In this document: positions 10,876 through 22,187 of the stretch, in pieces | How positions within the stretch are numbered: the stretch's first letter is position 1 | Layout of the letters: the number at the start of each line of letters is the position of its first letter | Assembly: GCF_001638985.1 (NCBI RefSeq) | Contig: NW_017265135.1 | Span: 1,417,223-1,481,222, forward strand | DNA: 64,000 nucleotides | Source: Phycomyces blakesleeanus NRRL 1555(-) | Lineage: Eukaryota; Mucoromycota; Mucoromycetes; Mucorales; Phycomycetaceae | Direction of reading: 5' to 3' | Position numbers and translations under genes: made by a program | The notes under the pieces: generated by a model | Told to the model about the DNA's origin: nothing | Seen by the model: only the letters and a program-made list of their open reading frames with translations | Databases searched by the model: none

Positions 10876-12758
10876 ATGCTGCCATCTAACTTACCGTATG
10901 AAATTCTTCTCAAGATCGCAGAACATTTATCAAAAGACTTCTCAAGACAATGCGCACTCGTTTGCAAATCATGGACACTACCGTTTCAAGAAGTATTATG
11001 GGAAAGTCTCAGTATCGAAAACACTAGCCAACTAAGAAATATCTGTAAATTATCGATTCCCGCACAAAGTATTGTCAGAACCAACGGTCATCTTGTGCGC
11101 CAAATGTCCTTGAAATTTCGGCTTGAAATATCCTACCAGCAGCTTTTTGTTCTACAGAATTGTTTCCAAAATTTAAATTATCTTCACATAAACTGCAGTA
11201 TATTGCCAACAGCTCTTAGCAGTAATAAAATTAACTGGAAGCTTTGGGAGAGATTGGAAACACTGAGTGTACTCCAGCCAAAGTTATTTGTAACAAACGG
11301 ACTCCATGGCTTTGTAAGCATACTTTCCTTCTATCCTAAGCTCAAGCAGCTAGTAGTCGATGAGAATCTCGGAATCCAAATGGCAACATATACCTGGAAA
11401 GACCTAGAAATTATTCTACAGCCTCTTCAGCATCTACAACAGCTAAAGATTAACATCGCTTTTGGACTCAGGGCCATAGATAATACGCCCCTTTCAAAAG
11501 ACATCAATCCGATCAATTCCCTTGTACACCTGTGTGTAGCTGTCAGTAATGCAGACCACAAGTGGCTGTACTACTTTACAGAAAAAGCTCCAAGGATCCA
11601 TACATTGGACTTAGATATCGACTTTCCTGACCTAAGAACGTGTAACCAGTGGTCAAATATGCTAGGCATGATCACAACCATGCCCTCCCCGTTTGAGAAC
11701 CTTCGAACGTTACAATTAAAAAACTGTGCGACCAGCGAATATTATGTCCCATTCTTGGATTTGCTTTGTAGACTAAAAGTACCTCTCACAACACTCACAT
11801 ATGATATGAGACGCGATTTTACGACAGTGCAGGCCGTCCAAAGTATCGTTGAAAAAAGTGGAAGATTATTTTCAAAAACTATGGAAAACATGAATATCAT
11901 ATCCAGATTTTCTGCAAGCTTCAAGTGCACGTTTCCGATGTGCTTTTATTTTTTCCCTTGTCTTGTGAGACTACAGCTGCGCCAAATCAAAGCCTGCATT
12001 GTTTTGGACGATATTTTGAATCAATGCCCTGCTTTAAAGGACTTGATACTCGACCAGCCATGTGTTACAGTCAGCACCCGTACCCGTACCAGTACCGCTT
12101 TCTCTTCACATGGGCTAAAGACCGCATCACTCACAAACACAAATGTTAACTCAAAACTGTTTAATTATGTTTCCTTACGTTGCAGAAAACTGTTGAAGAT
12201 GAGACTTGAGAACGTAAAGGTTTTTGGACACATCGAAGAAGGAAAGGAAAATTCTTTTGAGTGCGACATGTCTCACACCCAGATTGATTCCTTGTTTTTG
12301 TATAATGTACGATATTATGCACTGCACAACAAAGATGTTTTAGAGCGTAATTACCGCCAAAACGCTCACAATACGTATCAAGTGAAAGATGCTACAATAA
12401 TAAGTATAATGGAATTTGAGCCGAATAAGCCTGAAATGGATGCAAACGCTGATATTCTGCAAACGACTACAAAATCACCACGCTTTTTCAACTGCTCTGT
12501 AAGACTCTCTTTATTTCTTATTATTGTGTCTTAGAGATTAATAGTTAAATAAACATACCCTACATATACGCACTCACGACTATCGTTTACACAATATAGA
12601 TCCTATACCGAAGCCCAAATATGACATCAAGAAGCTGCGAAAATAATACAAAGTCACAAAGAAAGCTTCATCCTGTGCAATATTGTGTGGTTTGGAAATA
12701 TGAATACCTAAAAAACTATATTGTACATGGATTTGAAAGAGAAATAGAAGAAAGCTGA
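10876..12758 (+). CDS. F-box protein with leucine-rich-repeat-like body, paralogue 1
   Basis: Two exons, 10876-12498 and 12600-12758, give 593 residues. I start at the ATG of MLPSNLPYEILLKIAEHL because an F-box begins there and the paralogue at 19390 starts at the matching Met. The frame is open further upstream, but that part is not conserved. The F-box (about residues 3-45, ending ALVCKSWTLPFQEVLWESL) would bind Skp1. The rest consists of irregular leucine-rich segments of the sort that fold as a solenoid and recruit substrates. A cytoplasmic or nuclear SCF ubiquitin ligase adaptor is therefore inferred. The intron (GTAAGA donor, ATATAG acceptor) replaces an 11-residue readthrough tail with a 52-codon exon. 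The target protein is unknown. Confidence 0.8.
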
Positions 12759-13799
12759 TCTTTTAATGAGTATTTACAAAACAGTATTTTCCATTAGTCT
12801 GCATATAGTATATATAAAAACAAAAGAAACAAATACAGTGAGGTCATATATCCCAAAAAAAAACCCCCCCAAAAAAAGTATCTTAACGTATGTACTATAA
12901 TATAACGTATGTAATGTTGATGATGTATTTAATCTATATAATATATCAAATTTGTAATTATTACATAGGTAAACGCCCAATACTCATATTCCTAGCCTTC
13001 AACTAAACCCAAAACTCATCAATATGAAAACTAGCGTTAAAATGTACGGTGTGTATATAACAGATATTGATTTAGCGTTGTATTAGTACCTGAGGTACAG
13101 AACATTAGTGTTAGGTGAATTTATTGAAAATTTATAGTATCTTCCAATAATACTAATAATAAAGTAAGGTTGCTGCTTTGAAAACTTTATATTATAAAGA
13201 TATATGTACCTAAGAGTAATAATATATATTTGATCCAGCAATAAAACCTTGTTTTTTGTTTTGCCTATATACAATTTATCTTACAGACATTCAAAAATCA
13301 GTATGCAGAGTGTTTCTTTTTTATTTTAAAAGGATTTATAGGGACATATTATTGATTGGTACGAAGGTAAAACCATGAATCCTATGTCTTGTTCTTCAAA
13401 AAGAAATAACTATTGAAAATGTCAAGACTAAAAATCTGGTCACTCAAAGACATAGAGAAAGTGTTTATTAATGGGCATGAGCGAGCAGTTCCTTTTTTGA
13501 TGTTTTTGAAAAAGTTCTTTACGTTTTAAAAAAACCTAGTGTCTCAATTTAATAGTAAAAGGAAGAAAAGTATTAAGACTTGATTCCCCATATCCAACAA
13601 CAGATGAAGAGGATTGTATACCCCAATTTAGCATGTGTTTAGCATGCGGAGTATACAATTCCTTTTATTAAGACTGTCTTGCAGATACTTTTGCCTCTAC
13701 CAAAACAAACTTTTAAAAAGCACGTCGTAAAAACTCTCACTCCAGCCTTACTTCTAAGATACCTTGAAGAGCTGGCAAAAAATTCAGCGCGATCTTCCC
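12759..13799. other. Intergenic region before the decayed transposase
   Basis: No supported gene. It contains an A9-C8-A7 homopolymer junction near 12847-12878. From about 13680 the sequence becomes less AT-biased and probably marks the 5' part of the transposon, but I could not find a terminal inverted repeat. Confidence 0.4.
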
Positions 13800-15814
13800 G
13801 ATTATTACCAATAGTACCAAGAATACAATCGCAGAAAATGAGCTCGCAGAAGATCAACTCGTAAAAGAGAACGACCGAGAGCTCCTAAATTTGGATGCAC
13901 ATCTTGAAAGCTTCCTGACATGGAAGCCTGATTCCGAAAAGAACCCGCGTGTATTATATAAAGAAAACTCTTATTCGATAATTCTGCATAGCAAAAGAGA
14001 AGCAGCGCAAGATCCAGAAGCGAGTAAAGACAAAATGATCTGAACACTTGCTGATGTTGGCTTCTCAGCTCCTGTCCCAGCAGCCTCATCTGTAATTGAA
14101 TCTAAAGATATTTTGAAGCCTATGAAGGATTAGAGACTCGAAGAGATCCATGCCACCTTTGAATTAATTTGTAACAAAACACAACCGTCAAAAAAAAACT
14201 CGAGCAAGACGTCCTTATTCGAAGTGAATAAGCTCGTCACTATAAAGAATTATTACAGACGCCTTTTGGAAAGCCCTGGAAAAATTAAAGCATCTGCAAG
14301 AGCAGCCGAAATCATTTGGAAATCACCTTCCAAGTACCGTGGAGAAACAGCCCGTGCTTAGACAAAAGAACTTCTTAAGCTTGAAATAATGTCCGAACAT
14401 CAACAGGACAAGTATTCCAAGTGGTCTTCAACTGTAGACGATGAAGTCTTGAAAAAGAAGCAATCGTTTGGCTTCATGCTCAAAAAGCGGAAAGACGAAC
14501 TGTTGCGGAGTTGGAAAAGTACCTCGAATTTTTTTTCCATCATGCCCTAGTGTTAAAGGCAACGTTGCCATAAGCACAGCATGGAAATGCATGAGAGCCT
14601 GGGGTACTTCCACTGTAAGAACAACCAGGACGTATAGTATGATGGAGATGAGAGAAAAGACGTTGTCCAGTACCGTCATGCATGGGCAAAAAGAATGATG
14701 GCATACAAGGAGTATATGTCAGAATTTACCAGGGAAAACGAAGAGATCGAGGTGTCTCCTCTTCTTTCGGAGAACCAGAAGAAGCTGGTCATGGTAACCC
14801 ATGACGAGTCCACATTCTACGCGCATGGTGGAAAGGTAGACGTGTGGCTTGAAGAGAACGAAAGCCACACCCGCAAGAAAGGGCAAGGTCGTGTCCTTAT
14901 GGTGGGCGAGTTCCAATGTGCTTGCCACGGCACCATGCGAGTGAAGGGATGGGTATCCTGCAAGATCTTTAACGTTGGTGCCGCATATGAAGGTTACTGG
15001 ACAAGCGAAGACATGTTTGACCAGCTTAAGAAGCATGCCATCCCTCTGTTCGAAAGTCTGCACGAGGGATGCACCGGTGTTTTTTTTGTTTGACCAAAGC
15101 AGCAACCACACGGTGTATGCCTCAGATGCCTTGGTTGCCAGCCGCATGGTTTTGAAGTCGAAACTCGTCACAGAAAATGATAAGTTTCACTTCAAAGAGA
15201 TTGCGTTTTTGAGGGATGGATGCATCATCCTTCAATCGTTTTATGAGACAGTTACTGAAGCTGGAAGAAAAGGAAAGGGGCCGATTGAGAAGAGGCAGTT
15301 TATTGGCGTCCAAAGGATTCTTCAGGAGCGTGGACTTTGGATTGAACTGGATATATCCAATCTTTCCAGAAAATGGAGAATAGACTGCAATAGAGAGGAA
15401 GCCGAGAATCACTGCTTCTGTGCCCGCCACCTCTTGGCCTTTCAACCTGACTTTGCTGGACAGAAGACAGCCATTCAAGAGATTGTAGAAGTGCCTGGTC
15501 ACATATTCGAGCTGTACCCAAAGTTCCATTGTGAATGCAATTGGATCGAGCGTTACTGGGGTGCAGCCAAACGTGTGGCTCGCCTAAACTGCGACTATTC
15601 TTTCAAGTCGTTGGAAAAGAATCTCCCATCCTTACTGGACGGTGCCTCTCCTGTGACTGGTCCTCCTACCATGATCAGGAGATTTTATAAGAAGACCTGG
15701 AGGTATATTGAGGCTTATAGCAAGTTTTTGGATGCTAAGGATGCTGATGCTGAGGTGAAGAAATTCACCTCAAGAATCAGTAAATCTCACCGCAGCATTG
15801 GTATCCATGACTAA
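13800..15814 (+). mobile_element. Decayed DDE-superfamily transposase (fungal type)
   Basis: This is a large fungal DDE endonuclease of the kind abundant in Glomeromycota and Mucoromycota, now broken. The N-terminal half (about 13800-14690) carries in-frame stops and shifts. Residues such as KIKASARAAEIIWKSPSKYR still match the helix-turn-helix-like part of the family. From 14695 the catalytic core is clear: VMVTHDESTFYAHGGK (first Asp), FDQSSNHTVYASD (second Asp) and FHCECNWIERYWGAAKR (Glu). The stretch is split by a frameshift in an eight-T run at 15080-15087. One T fewer would restore frame. A TAG also interrupts the segment near 14630. Terminal inverted repeats and target duplications were not found. 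It lies between two F-box paralogues. Confidence 0.85.
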
Positions 15815-16297
15815 AAAAAAATTAAAATAATAAAAATATAAAACGTTGTGTCTATGTATAAATTTCAATATTTTGGACTTTTCTTTCTTTAAAGCTGTCA
15901 GGCATGTAGTGTTCTTCATTTTCTTTTGGTGCTAAGAGCTTCCCTTCAAAAAGAATGACCGAAATCCCCAAAATCTTGATTATAAACAAAATACACTATA
16001 AACCAGTGACATATCTATCAAGTCTATGCCTTTAAAAAGTTGGAATATAATTACATGACTTAGACTCTGCCTTTAAATTCTGAAAATCTTATCATTTTAC
16101 AACCACATCGCTTAAAGTCTACTATCAATTTAATAAACTGCTCGACTCATTTTTACACATTACTTGTAATATATAGTCGCTAAACTTTTTATAGCAAAGA
16201 TGTACATAAAGCTTGAGGGGGGCGTGGGGAAGAGCTATACTTCCAAAAAGTGTTAATTATTTATTATTTATATAGGTCTATAAATTCATCACAAAAA

Positions 16298-16380
16298 AGA
16301 TGTGTGTGTATGTGGGTAGATTTGTATGTGTATGTGGGTGGATTTGTGTGTGTGTGGGTAGATTGTGTGTGTGTGTGGGA
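16298..16380. repeat. GT-rich minisatellite, units of about 20 bases
   Basis: Four imperfect units of the form (GT)n-ATGTGGGTAGATT occur in tandem, with A/G changes between units. Confidence 0.7.
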
Positions 16381-16501
16381 AGCTTTTTGAGTGCCAGACA
16401 TGGCACAGCGGAGGTACAAATATTAAGAGAGCTAAATTGAATAGTAAGAAAAAGAGTCTTTATCGATTGATATGTAAATAAGCATATTATTCTATCTCTT
16501 T

Positions 16502-16680
16502 AATAAATAACACTCTCACAGTATCCACTTTTTCTAATCTTAAGTTTCTAACCGAAAATCAGTTTCGAGCACCTCGAATATTATTTTAACTTTTTTTTTT
16601 AATAAATAAAACTCTCGCAGTATCTATTTTTTCTAATATTGAGATACTAATCCAAAATCAATCACAAATACCTTAATTGC
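16502..16680. repeat. Diverged direct tandem duplication, 99-base period
   Basis: The block beginning AATAAATAACACTCTCACAG at 16502 recurs at 16601 with scattered substitutions over about 80 bases. Both copies share CTCTC-CAGTATC, a TTTTTCTAAT segment and a CCAAAATCA-like segment. Divergence is substantial, so this is an old duplication and not an assembly artefact. Confidence 0.75.
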
Positions 16681-17229
16681 ATTGCAGTATAATATTTAAA
16701 TAAAATTATAATTTGAAAAAGGAGGGTCAATTACTTGTTATCAAATAATAATAAAAAATTAAAGGCTAATTGAAAACTTGTAAAAAAAAGCAAAAAAGTA
16801 AAGTAAAGTAAAATAAAATAATTAATTTAAATTTCAAATGCCCATTCTTTTTGGTAGATTGCAGGGCATTTTTGGAACTCAAACGGTCTAAGACGTTTTT
16901 AGTAATTTAAAAACACCTGAGAGCGTGGCATTTTTGTGAGGCTAGCAGTTCTCGTACACAGAAAAAAATGTGACGGTGTTTTAATATATTGTTTCTCCTA
17001 ATGTCGTATAATCAAAAAAGCAAAATTCTATCACTTCGGAATTAGAAGCTTACTTTAGAAAAAAATCTTACTAAACGGTCTATTTTTTATGTGCTGCAAA
17101 TAAAGTAGCAAAAAAAATGTCGGCAAGTGAAAATTAAATAATTGGATTTCACATATAATATTGCCCTTTGATATGTGTGTGTGTTTTTTTTTTAAAAAAA
17201 ATAACTAAATCATTTTGACTTTGTTTTGT

Positions 17230-17600
17230 ACTATCTATAATTTAGAGCTCTAGTATTTTATTTAAAATCGAAGTTGCGTCTGTGTTTGCTTTAGTTGTAG
17301 TGCTAGTAATTATTGTAAGAGTTCCCTTCATTGACTAAATCGTAATACTTTGTTTCAAATTAATGACAGATTTGATTCCTCAAGAAAGACACAATTGGTT
17401 GTAAATCAAGTCAATTTTCTGGCATTCTCTGGGCTCAGCACTAACCCTTGCTGAATTTTTTTCTCGATTAATCTTCACAGAGGATGGGGACTGGAGCTTG
17501 TCTGATTGATACACTCTAAACTTTTTGAAGCTCTAAACAGTACTACGAGAAGTGGTCATATCTACAGCGTTTTGTTCCAAGTGTTTTGCAATTTTTCAAT
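17230..17600 (-). mobile_element. Tc1/mariner-type transposase relic
   Basis: Read on the minus strand, two separate frames match the middle of Tc1-like transposases. NCVFLEES at about 17374-17402 corresponds to the family motif around the second catalytic Asp (CVF-[IL]DE-[SA]). It is followed in another frame by INLKQSITI, a stop, then SMKGTLTIITSTTTKA at about 17265-17370, which matches the conserved HINL-KRS and KG-P-VVTVP-TRA stretches. An upstream segment (SPENARK) fits the spacer before that motif. Stops and shifts show that it is inactive, and the catalytic Asp position appears changed. No complete ends were found. Confidence 0.7.
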
Positions 17601-19389
17601 TGCACCATCAGAAAAATTTGGGCTCAAACTGGAATATATATAAGTAAAATATCATAATTAATGTTTTTCCATTAGAATAAACTGTATATAGCCGCTTATT
17701 ATATAACTCCACGTCAAAGTCGTCATTATTTACTTTCATTTGCTGTCCTTTGATTCAATGCAACATTGGGAGGTTTATATGAAGGTTTGTATTTTCAAAA
17801 ATTGAGTATAGAATTTTATTGTTCTGATAGTAATTACTGAATCTCAAGTAAAACAGACAAGATTTATCAAATGCAGACACAGCTTTAATGTTTTAAATGA
17901 CTCTATTCAGTAAATCAAATAAGGTTTAATTTTAGCCAGGCTGCCCAGCAAAAGAGTTAAAAGAAAAGAAAGTGTCATAGTAAGGTTAGGCATTAGCCAG
18001 ACTATCTTCTTCCGAGTCCGTACTGAATTCCGATAATTATAAAGCATATCTATAAGAATCTTGCTTATACAAACCTTTATTTCTTAATCCAATCATCTAT
18101 TTGTCTTTCAGCCATTCAACACCAGATATAAACAATTAATAGTATTAAAACCTCTTGGTTGTACAGCTTAATAAGTCTATATCTATCTTATCTCTCAAGC
18201 CCCCAAAAAAAAGCTTGCATCTCTTTTGACAATTGGTTACTATCCCGATGTTAAGCCGATCGATATTAATGAGCTTGTCTGGTTATTTATATTTCTTGGT
18301 GGCGTACCTAGGCGCAAACTGTGAAGACCAAATCGCTATATTTTTATAGTATAACTCTATGCCATAAATTCAAACATTGATTGAATGGACGAGTAAAATT
18401 ACATATTGATATGATGAGCATCAAGCACGTGTATACAATGTCTTCCTAATCTAAGCTTTGACAGGATCTTTTTTTTTTTAAAAAAAAAAAGGGGGGGGGG
18501 TTAGAGACGATCTTTATACAGATGTGTGATAAATTTGCTATCAAAGACATACGGAATGGCATGGATACCTGGGATATCAAAGCTTTAAAGATTGCGTTCT
18601 TTGTATAAAGTTCTTTTAAAATATATAGCGGCCCAAAGAATGTTAGTACAATATTGTTATTAGTGGTAAAAAAAAAGCTAACGGGTGAATGTAGTTTCAT
18701 CATATTGCTTGTCTTATTTAATCAATCTACAGTGTAAGACCAGTCATGAAAGACAAGCGTATAATCAACAGTAACAATAACAATAACAATAATAATAATA
18801 GTATAGCTAGTTTGACACTTTAAAGATTGGATTAAATACCTCTCATTCTTTCAAGCCTTTCAAAAGCAAAGCATGTATAACCATCTGACCAGTCATTATC
18901 CAAAAACGATATTTTTTCTTTTATCCTTCCCGAGAAAGAGTTTATGGTAATTCCGATTATTTAAGCTAGTGTATAAAGTACAATATTAGCACAAGTGTTT
19001 GAAGTACAAGATATATGGCACATTTTCAAAACAATGCTCATATATGAGAGTAATTTTTTTTTAAAAAAATGCTACTTGAGCATACACAAAAAGTGTAATA
19101 ATTGATATCCAAAAGAAACGTCTATATTCGATCAAATTTAATCAGATTTTGATGGTAAAGCCAGATTGCACAATGTACGCCTTATTTTTACGCACTGAAA
19201 GACCACTGATCCTGGGCTGGCTCTCTTGATACTTGTACTTCCATTTAGTATGGTTTGACAAGGGAAAAGCTACTCCATTGCTTGTCTCTCCGCCAAGATG
19301 AAACCATTAAAAACCCTTCAGTGACCCAGGACAAGAAACAGAAAATAATAACAATCTACTCTTCTTTTCACTCTCTCGTATTTTTTCTT
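17601..19389. other. Intergenic region upstream of F-box paralogue 2
   Basis: About 1.8 kb without a supported gene. A T11-A11-G10 homopolymer junction lies at 18469-18500, and a T9-A7 palindrome lies near 19054-19069. A minus-strand open frame at 18446-18703 runs through the homopolymers and has no family resemblance. Confidence 0.45.
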
Positions 19390-21324
19390 ATGCTGGCATC
19401 TGAACTACCCTACGAAATCCTTGCCTGCATTGGTCGATATTTACCCACAAAAGGGGTCAATGATTATACCACTGTTTGCAAAGCCTGGACCTTGCCATTT
19501 CAAGAAGCTTTGTGGGGAACTCTCTCTATCAGTAGTCTGACTAAGGTTGAATACATCTGCAACTCATCATCTCAGCGGCAAAACATATTTCAGACGCACG
19601 GCCATCTTGTGTATGAACTAAAGCTGAAATGTTACTTTTCCATAAGCCACCAGCAACTTTCTGTTCTGCAACATCATTTCCAGAACCTGAGGCATCTGCA
19701 CATGCAGTGTAAGATGCTACAAACAATGCGACTCGAAGACACAGCATATTGGAATCTCTGGGGATCCATAGAGACGCTGAGCGTCCAGCAACCCAAACCA
19801 TTTATAACCAACGGGCTCGATGGACTAGTACATATCCTTTCATTCTTTCCTCGGCTTAAACAACTCTCAATATCAGAATACACAAGTTTCAGAAAGATGA
19901 CTTACACATGGAAAGATATCGAAACCATCTCCGTGTGTTTTCCACGGCTGGATAAACTAGAAATGAACATACAATTTGACGCCATACCTACGGATGAAGT
20001 GACACATGTCAAAAATATTATCCCCACGAGCAACATTACCACCCTGTGCGCTGACACCCGATACACAAACCCTCAGTGGTTGTACTACTTTGCTATAAAG
20101 GCCCCGAACATTAATTTCATGGAATTAAATGTTGAATATCACCATAACGGAAGACCTGAAGATTGGTCTCGAGCAGGCTCTATGCTTTCGACTATCCGGT
20201 CTCCATTCGCACACCTCAAAGAAATTAGCCTAAAGAAATGTGTTTTCCGAGAAGGATCACCGGCCGTGATCCTTCTCAAGTTGTTTCACGGTCTAAAGGT
20301 GCCCTTGAAAGCGATCTACTGCAATATGGACTGTGGAATGGGCGGGGCAAGAGGAACACGTAACATCATCGATAGCTGCGCCGGATCATTTTCAGAAAGT
20401 CTCGAAACCTTGATAATTGAAAGAGACATTCGATTAAATTTCCAGTGTACGACCCCAATAACCCTTTCGATATACCCTCGACTCACCAAGTTAAGCTTGC
20501 TCAAGTTTGATGTTTGTCTTGCTCTGGATGTCATTTTGGACCAGTGTATTTCCTTGGAAGACCTAAGCCTGGATCTTCCGTGTGTCTTTGCCAACCAAAG
20601 TGGATCTGATACACCTTCTCATGGCCTAATTACTTTATCCCTTTCCAATTCAAAAGTAAATTCGGGTCTATTCAGCTACTTATCCTCACGCTGTAGAAAC
20701 TTGTCTTCCATGACTCTGGAGAATGTAAAGATATTCGGAAAGGCTCGGAAAGACACAGGAAGCCTTTACTGTGAGATGCCCTACACAAATCTAGAAATAT
20801 TTCACATGCATGGCGTACAATACTATTCATTGGATGATACTCAAGGCTCGCACGGAAGCCTTCAGTACCGTAAACACACCAACAACTTTGATGAAAAAAA
20901 GGCGGTATTGATCAACTTGATGGTCATTGAGCAGACATGTGACGCTTCCCTCAATAGTGATTGTGTTCCTAGGGGTCTCTCTAAGCAAACATGGTTCCAC
21001 ACTTATCTAAACAGCTCGACTGAGCCAAAGGCAATGATACGTGCGCTTGGAAAAACCGAAGAAAGCTATGCTAAAAGATATCTAGAATCATTTCCCCATA
21101 CGCGGCAGCTTTTCCTCAGTCGTTCAACTATAAAACGAGGATATTATGGATGGGAGCCCAGGCGCCTGTGGAGAAAAGATTTGCTTCGAGGCTATACTAC
21201 GTGGCGTTGTGGTTATGTAGGAAGATTGGATGCTAAAGCCTTTGATGAAAAACAAGCGTTAGAGCAGCAATTGAAACCGTTTAGTTGTATTGATATGACA
21301 TCTCTGAAAATACCCAATCTATAA
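19390..21324 (+). CDS. F-box protein with leucine-rich-repeat-like body, paralogue 2
   Basis: A single exon of 644 residues starts at the ATG at 19390. The frame is open 45 codons further upstream, but the conserved start MLASELPYEILACIGRYL matches paralogue 1. The F-box covers about residues 3-45 and ends TVCKAWTLPFQEALWGTLSI. The remainder follows paralogue 1 segment by segment, for example GHLVYELKLKCYFSISHQQL, TYTWKDIETI and QWLYYFAIKAP. It then carries its own C-terminal extension of about 100 residues rich in Arg, Lys and Trp. The likely role is a substrate adaptor of an SCF ubiquitin ligase with an unknown target. The two copies are clearly diverged, which points to an old duplication, now separated by transposon remains. 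Confidence 0.8.
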   Translation: MLASELPYEILACIGRYLPTKGVNDYTTVCKAWTLPFQEALWGTLSISSLTKVEYICNSSSQRQNIFQTHGHLVYELKLKCYFSISHQQLSVLQHHFQNLRHLHMQCKMLQTMRLEDTAYWNLWGSIETLSVQQPKPFITNGLDGLVHILSFFPRLKQLSISEYTSFRKMTYTWKDIETISVCFPRLDKLEMNIQFDAIPTDEVTHVKNIIPTSNITTLCADTRYTNPQWLYYFAIKAPNINFMELNVEYHHNGRPEDWSRAGSMLSTIRSPFAHLKEISLKKCVFREGSPAVILLKLFHGLKVPLKAIYCNMDCGMGGARGTRNIIDSCAGSFSESLETLIIERDIRLNFQCTTPITLSIYPRLTKLSLLKFDVCLALDVILDQCISLEDLSLDLPCVFANQSGSDTPSHGLITLSLSNSKVNSGLFSYLSSRCRNLSSMTLENVKIFGKARKDTGSLYCEMPYTNLEIFHMHGVQYYSLDDTQGSHGSLQYRKHTNNFDEKKAVLINLMVIEQTCDASLNSDCVPRGLSKQTWFHTYLNSSTEPKAMIRALGKTEESYAKRYLESFPHTRQLFLSRSTIKRGYYGWEPRRLWRKDLLRGYTTWRCGYVGRLDAKAFDEKQALEQQLKPFSCIDMTSLKIPNL

Positions 21325-22187
21325 GTTGACCTTTTAGATCAATTTTTTAAGCTTAAAAAAAAGCAAAGCAAACAAACAAAGCATAATCACCAACTGTCAA
21401 CCGATATAGAAGTGCAGCAAGAACATAAAAAATTTAGGGTTAATAAAGAGATGATCTTTTGCTGGCAAAAATGTCTTTAGTATATGCTACTTTATAAGCT
21501 GGCTTTTTACATGTGATATAACTATTATTTTTTAAAGGCTTGTTATGAATTATCCAAAGTGTTTCTCTCTCTCTCTATTTTAATTATAATTCTAGGGAAA
21601 TATGGTAAGGACACGGTATACTGACAAATTCACTGTGTGTGTGAAAGAGAGACGCACAAAAAATGAAATAAATGATCTTTATCTCATCACAATGGATGTC
21701 AAAATGTTAAATTACGGCTAGAGTTTTATAAAATAAGTTATATCAGTAGTTGAAAGTGACAAAATGATATCCAGTACAACTCAAAATATCTATCTAGTGA
21801 ATGATTTATTCTTCAAGACGCTATTTGTTCTGACTTGCCCTATAGTCACTTGGCTTGTCTCCCGTAATTTTAGCAGAAAATTGACACATGGATGTAAAAG
21901 AGCATGCTCTACTTAATCAGTTGATAAATGTGCTATAGTCATATTTCCATTATGTGATATTATTATTACCAAAACTCGCCGTTTCTGCCTTGTAAATAAA
22001 CATTTATATATATATTTGATCATCAATAACATTAATATAAAAGACATCGGTATACTTCTTCATCATAATAATTGGATTATATATTAATGGCTTTTGGCGT
22101 TGGAACGCCTTGCAAACCAAAAGAGAAAAAAAAACTCCCTCACCCACCCATTATATATAGCAAAGAATGGGTTGTTTGCTTTCATTG
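21325..22187. other. Intergenic region
   Basis: No supported gene. A perfect short inverted repeat (GGCGTT-GG-AACGCC) sits near 22095-22108, just beyond the stop of the transposase fragment. It may be part of a terminator hairpin or chance. The rest is AT-rich. Confidence 0.45.

Larger units (their letters stand above)
15815..17229. other. Gene-poor interval with repeats
   Basis: No supported gene. It contains a GT-rich minisatellite (about 16298-16380), a diverged 99-base tandem duplication (16502-16680), and a block near 16850-17130 with slightly higher complexity. That block may be a terminal part of the Tc1-like relic that follows. Confidence 0.5.

Noticed and set aside
18446..18703. Minus-strand open frame of 85 codons
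   Set aside because: It runs through the T11-A11-G10 homopolymers, and no domain or neighbouring exon supports it.
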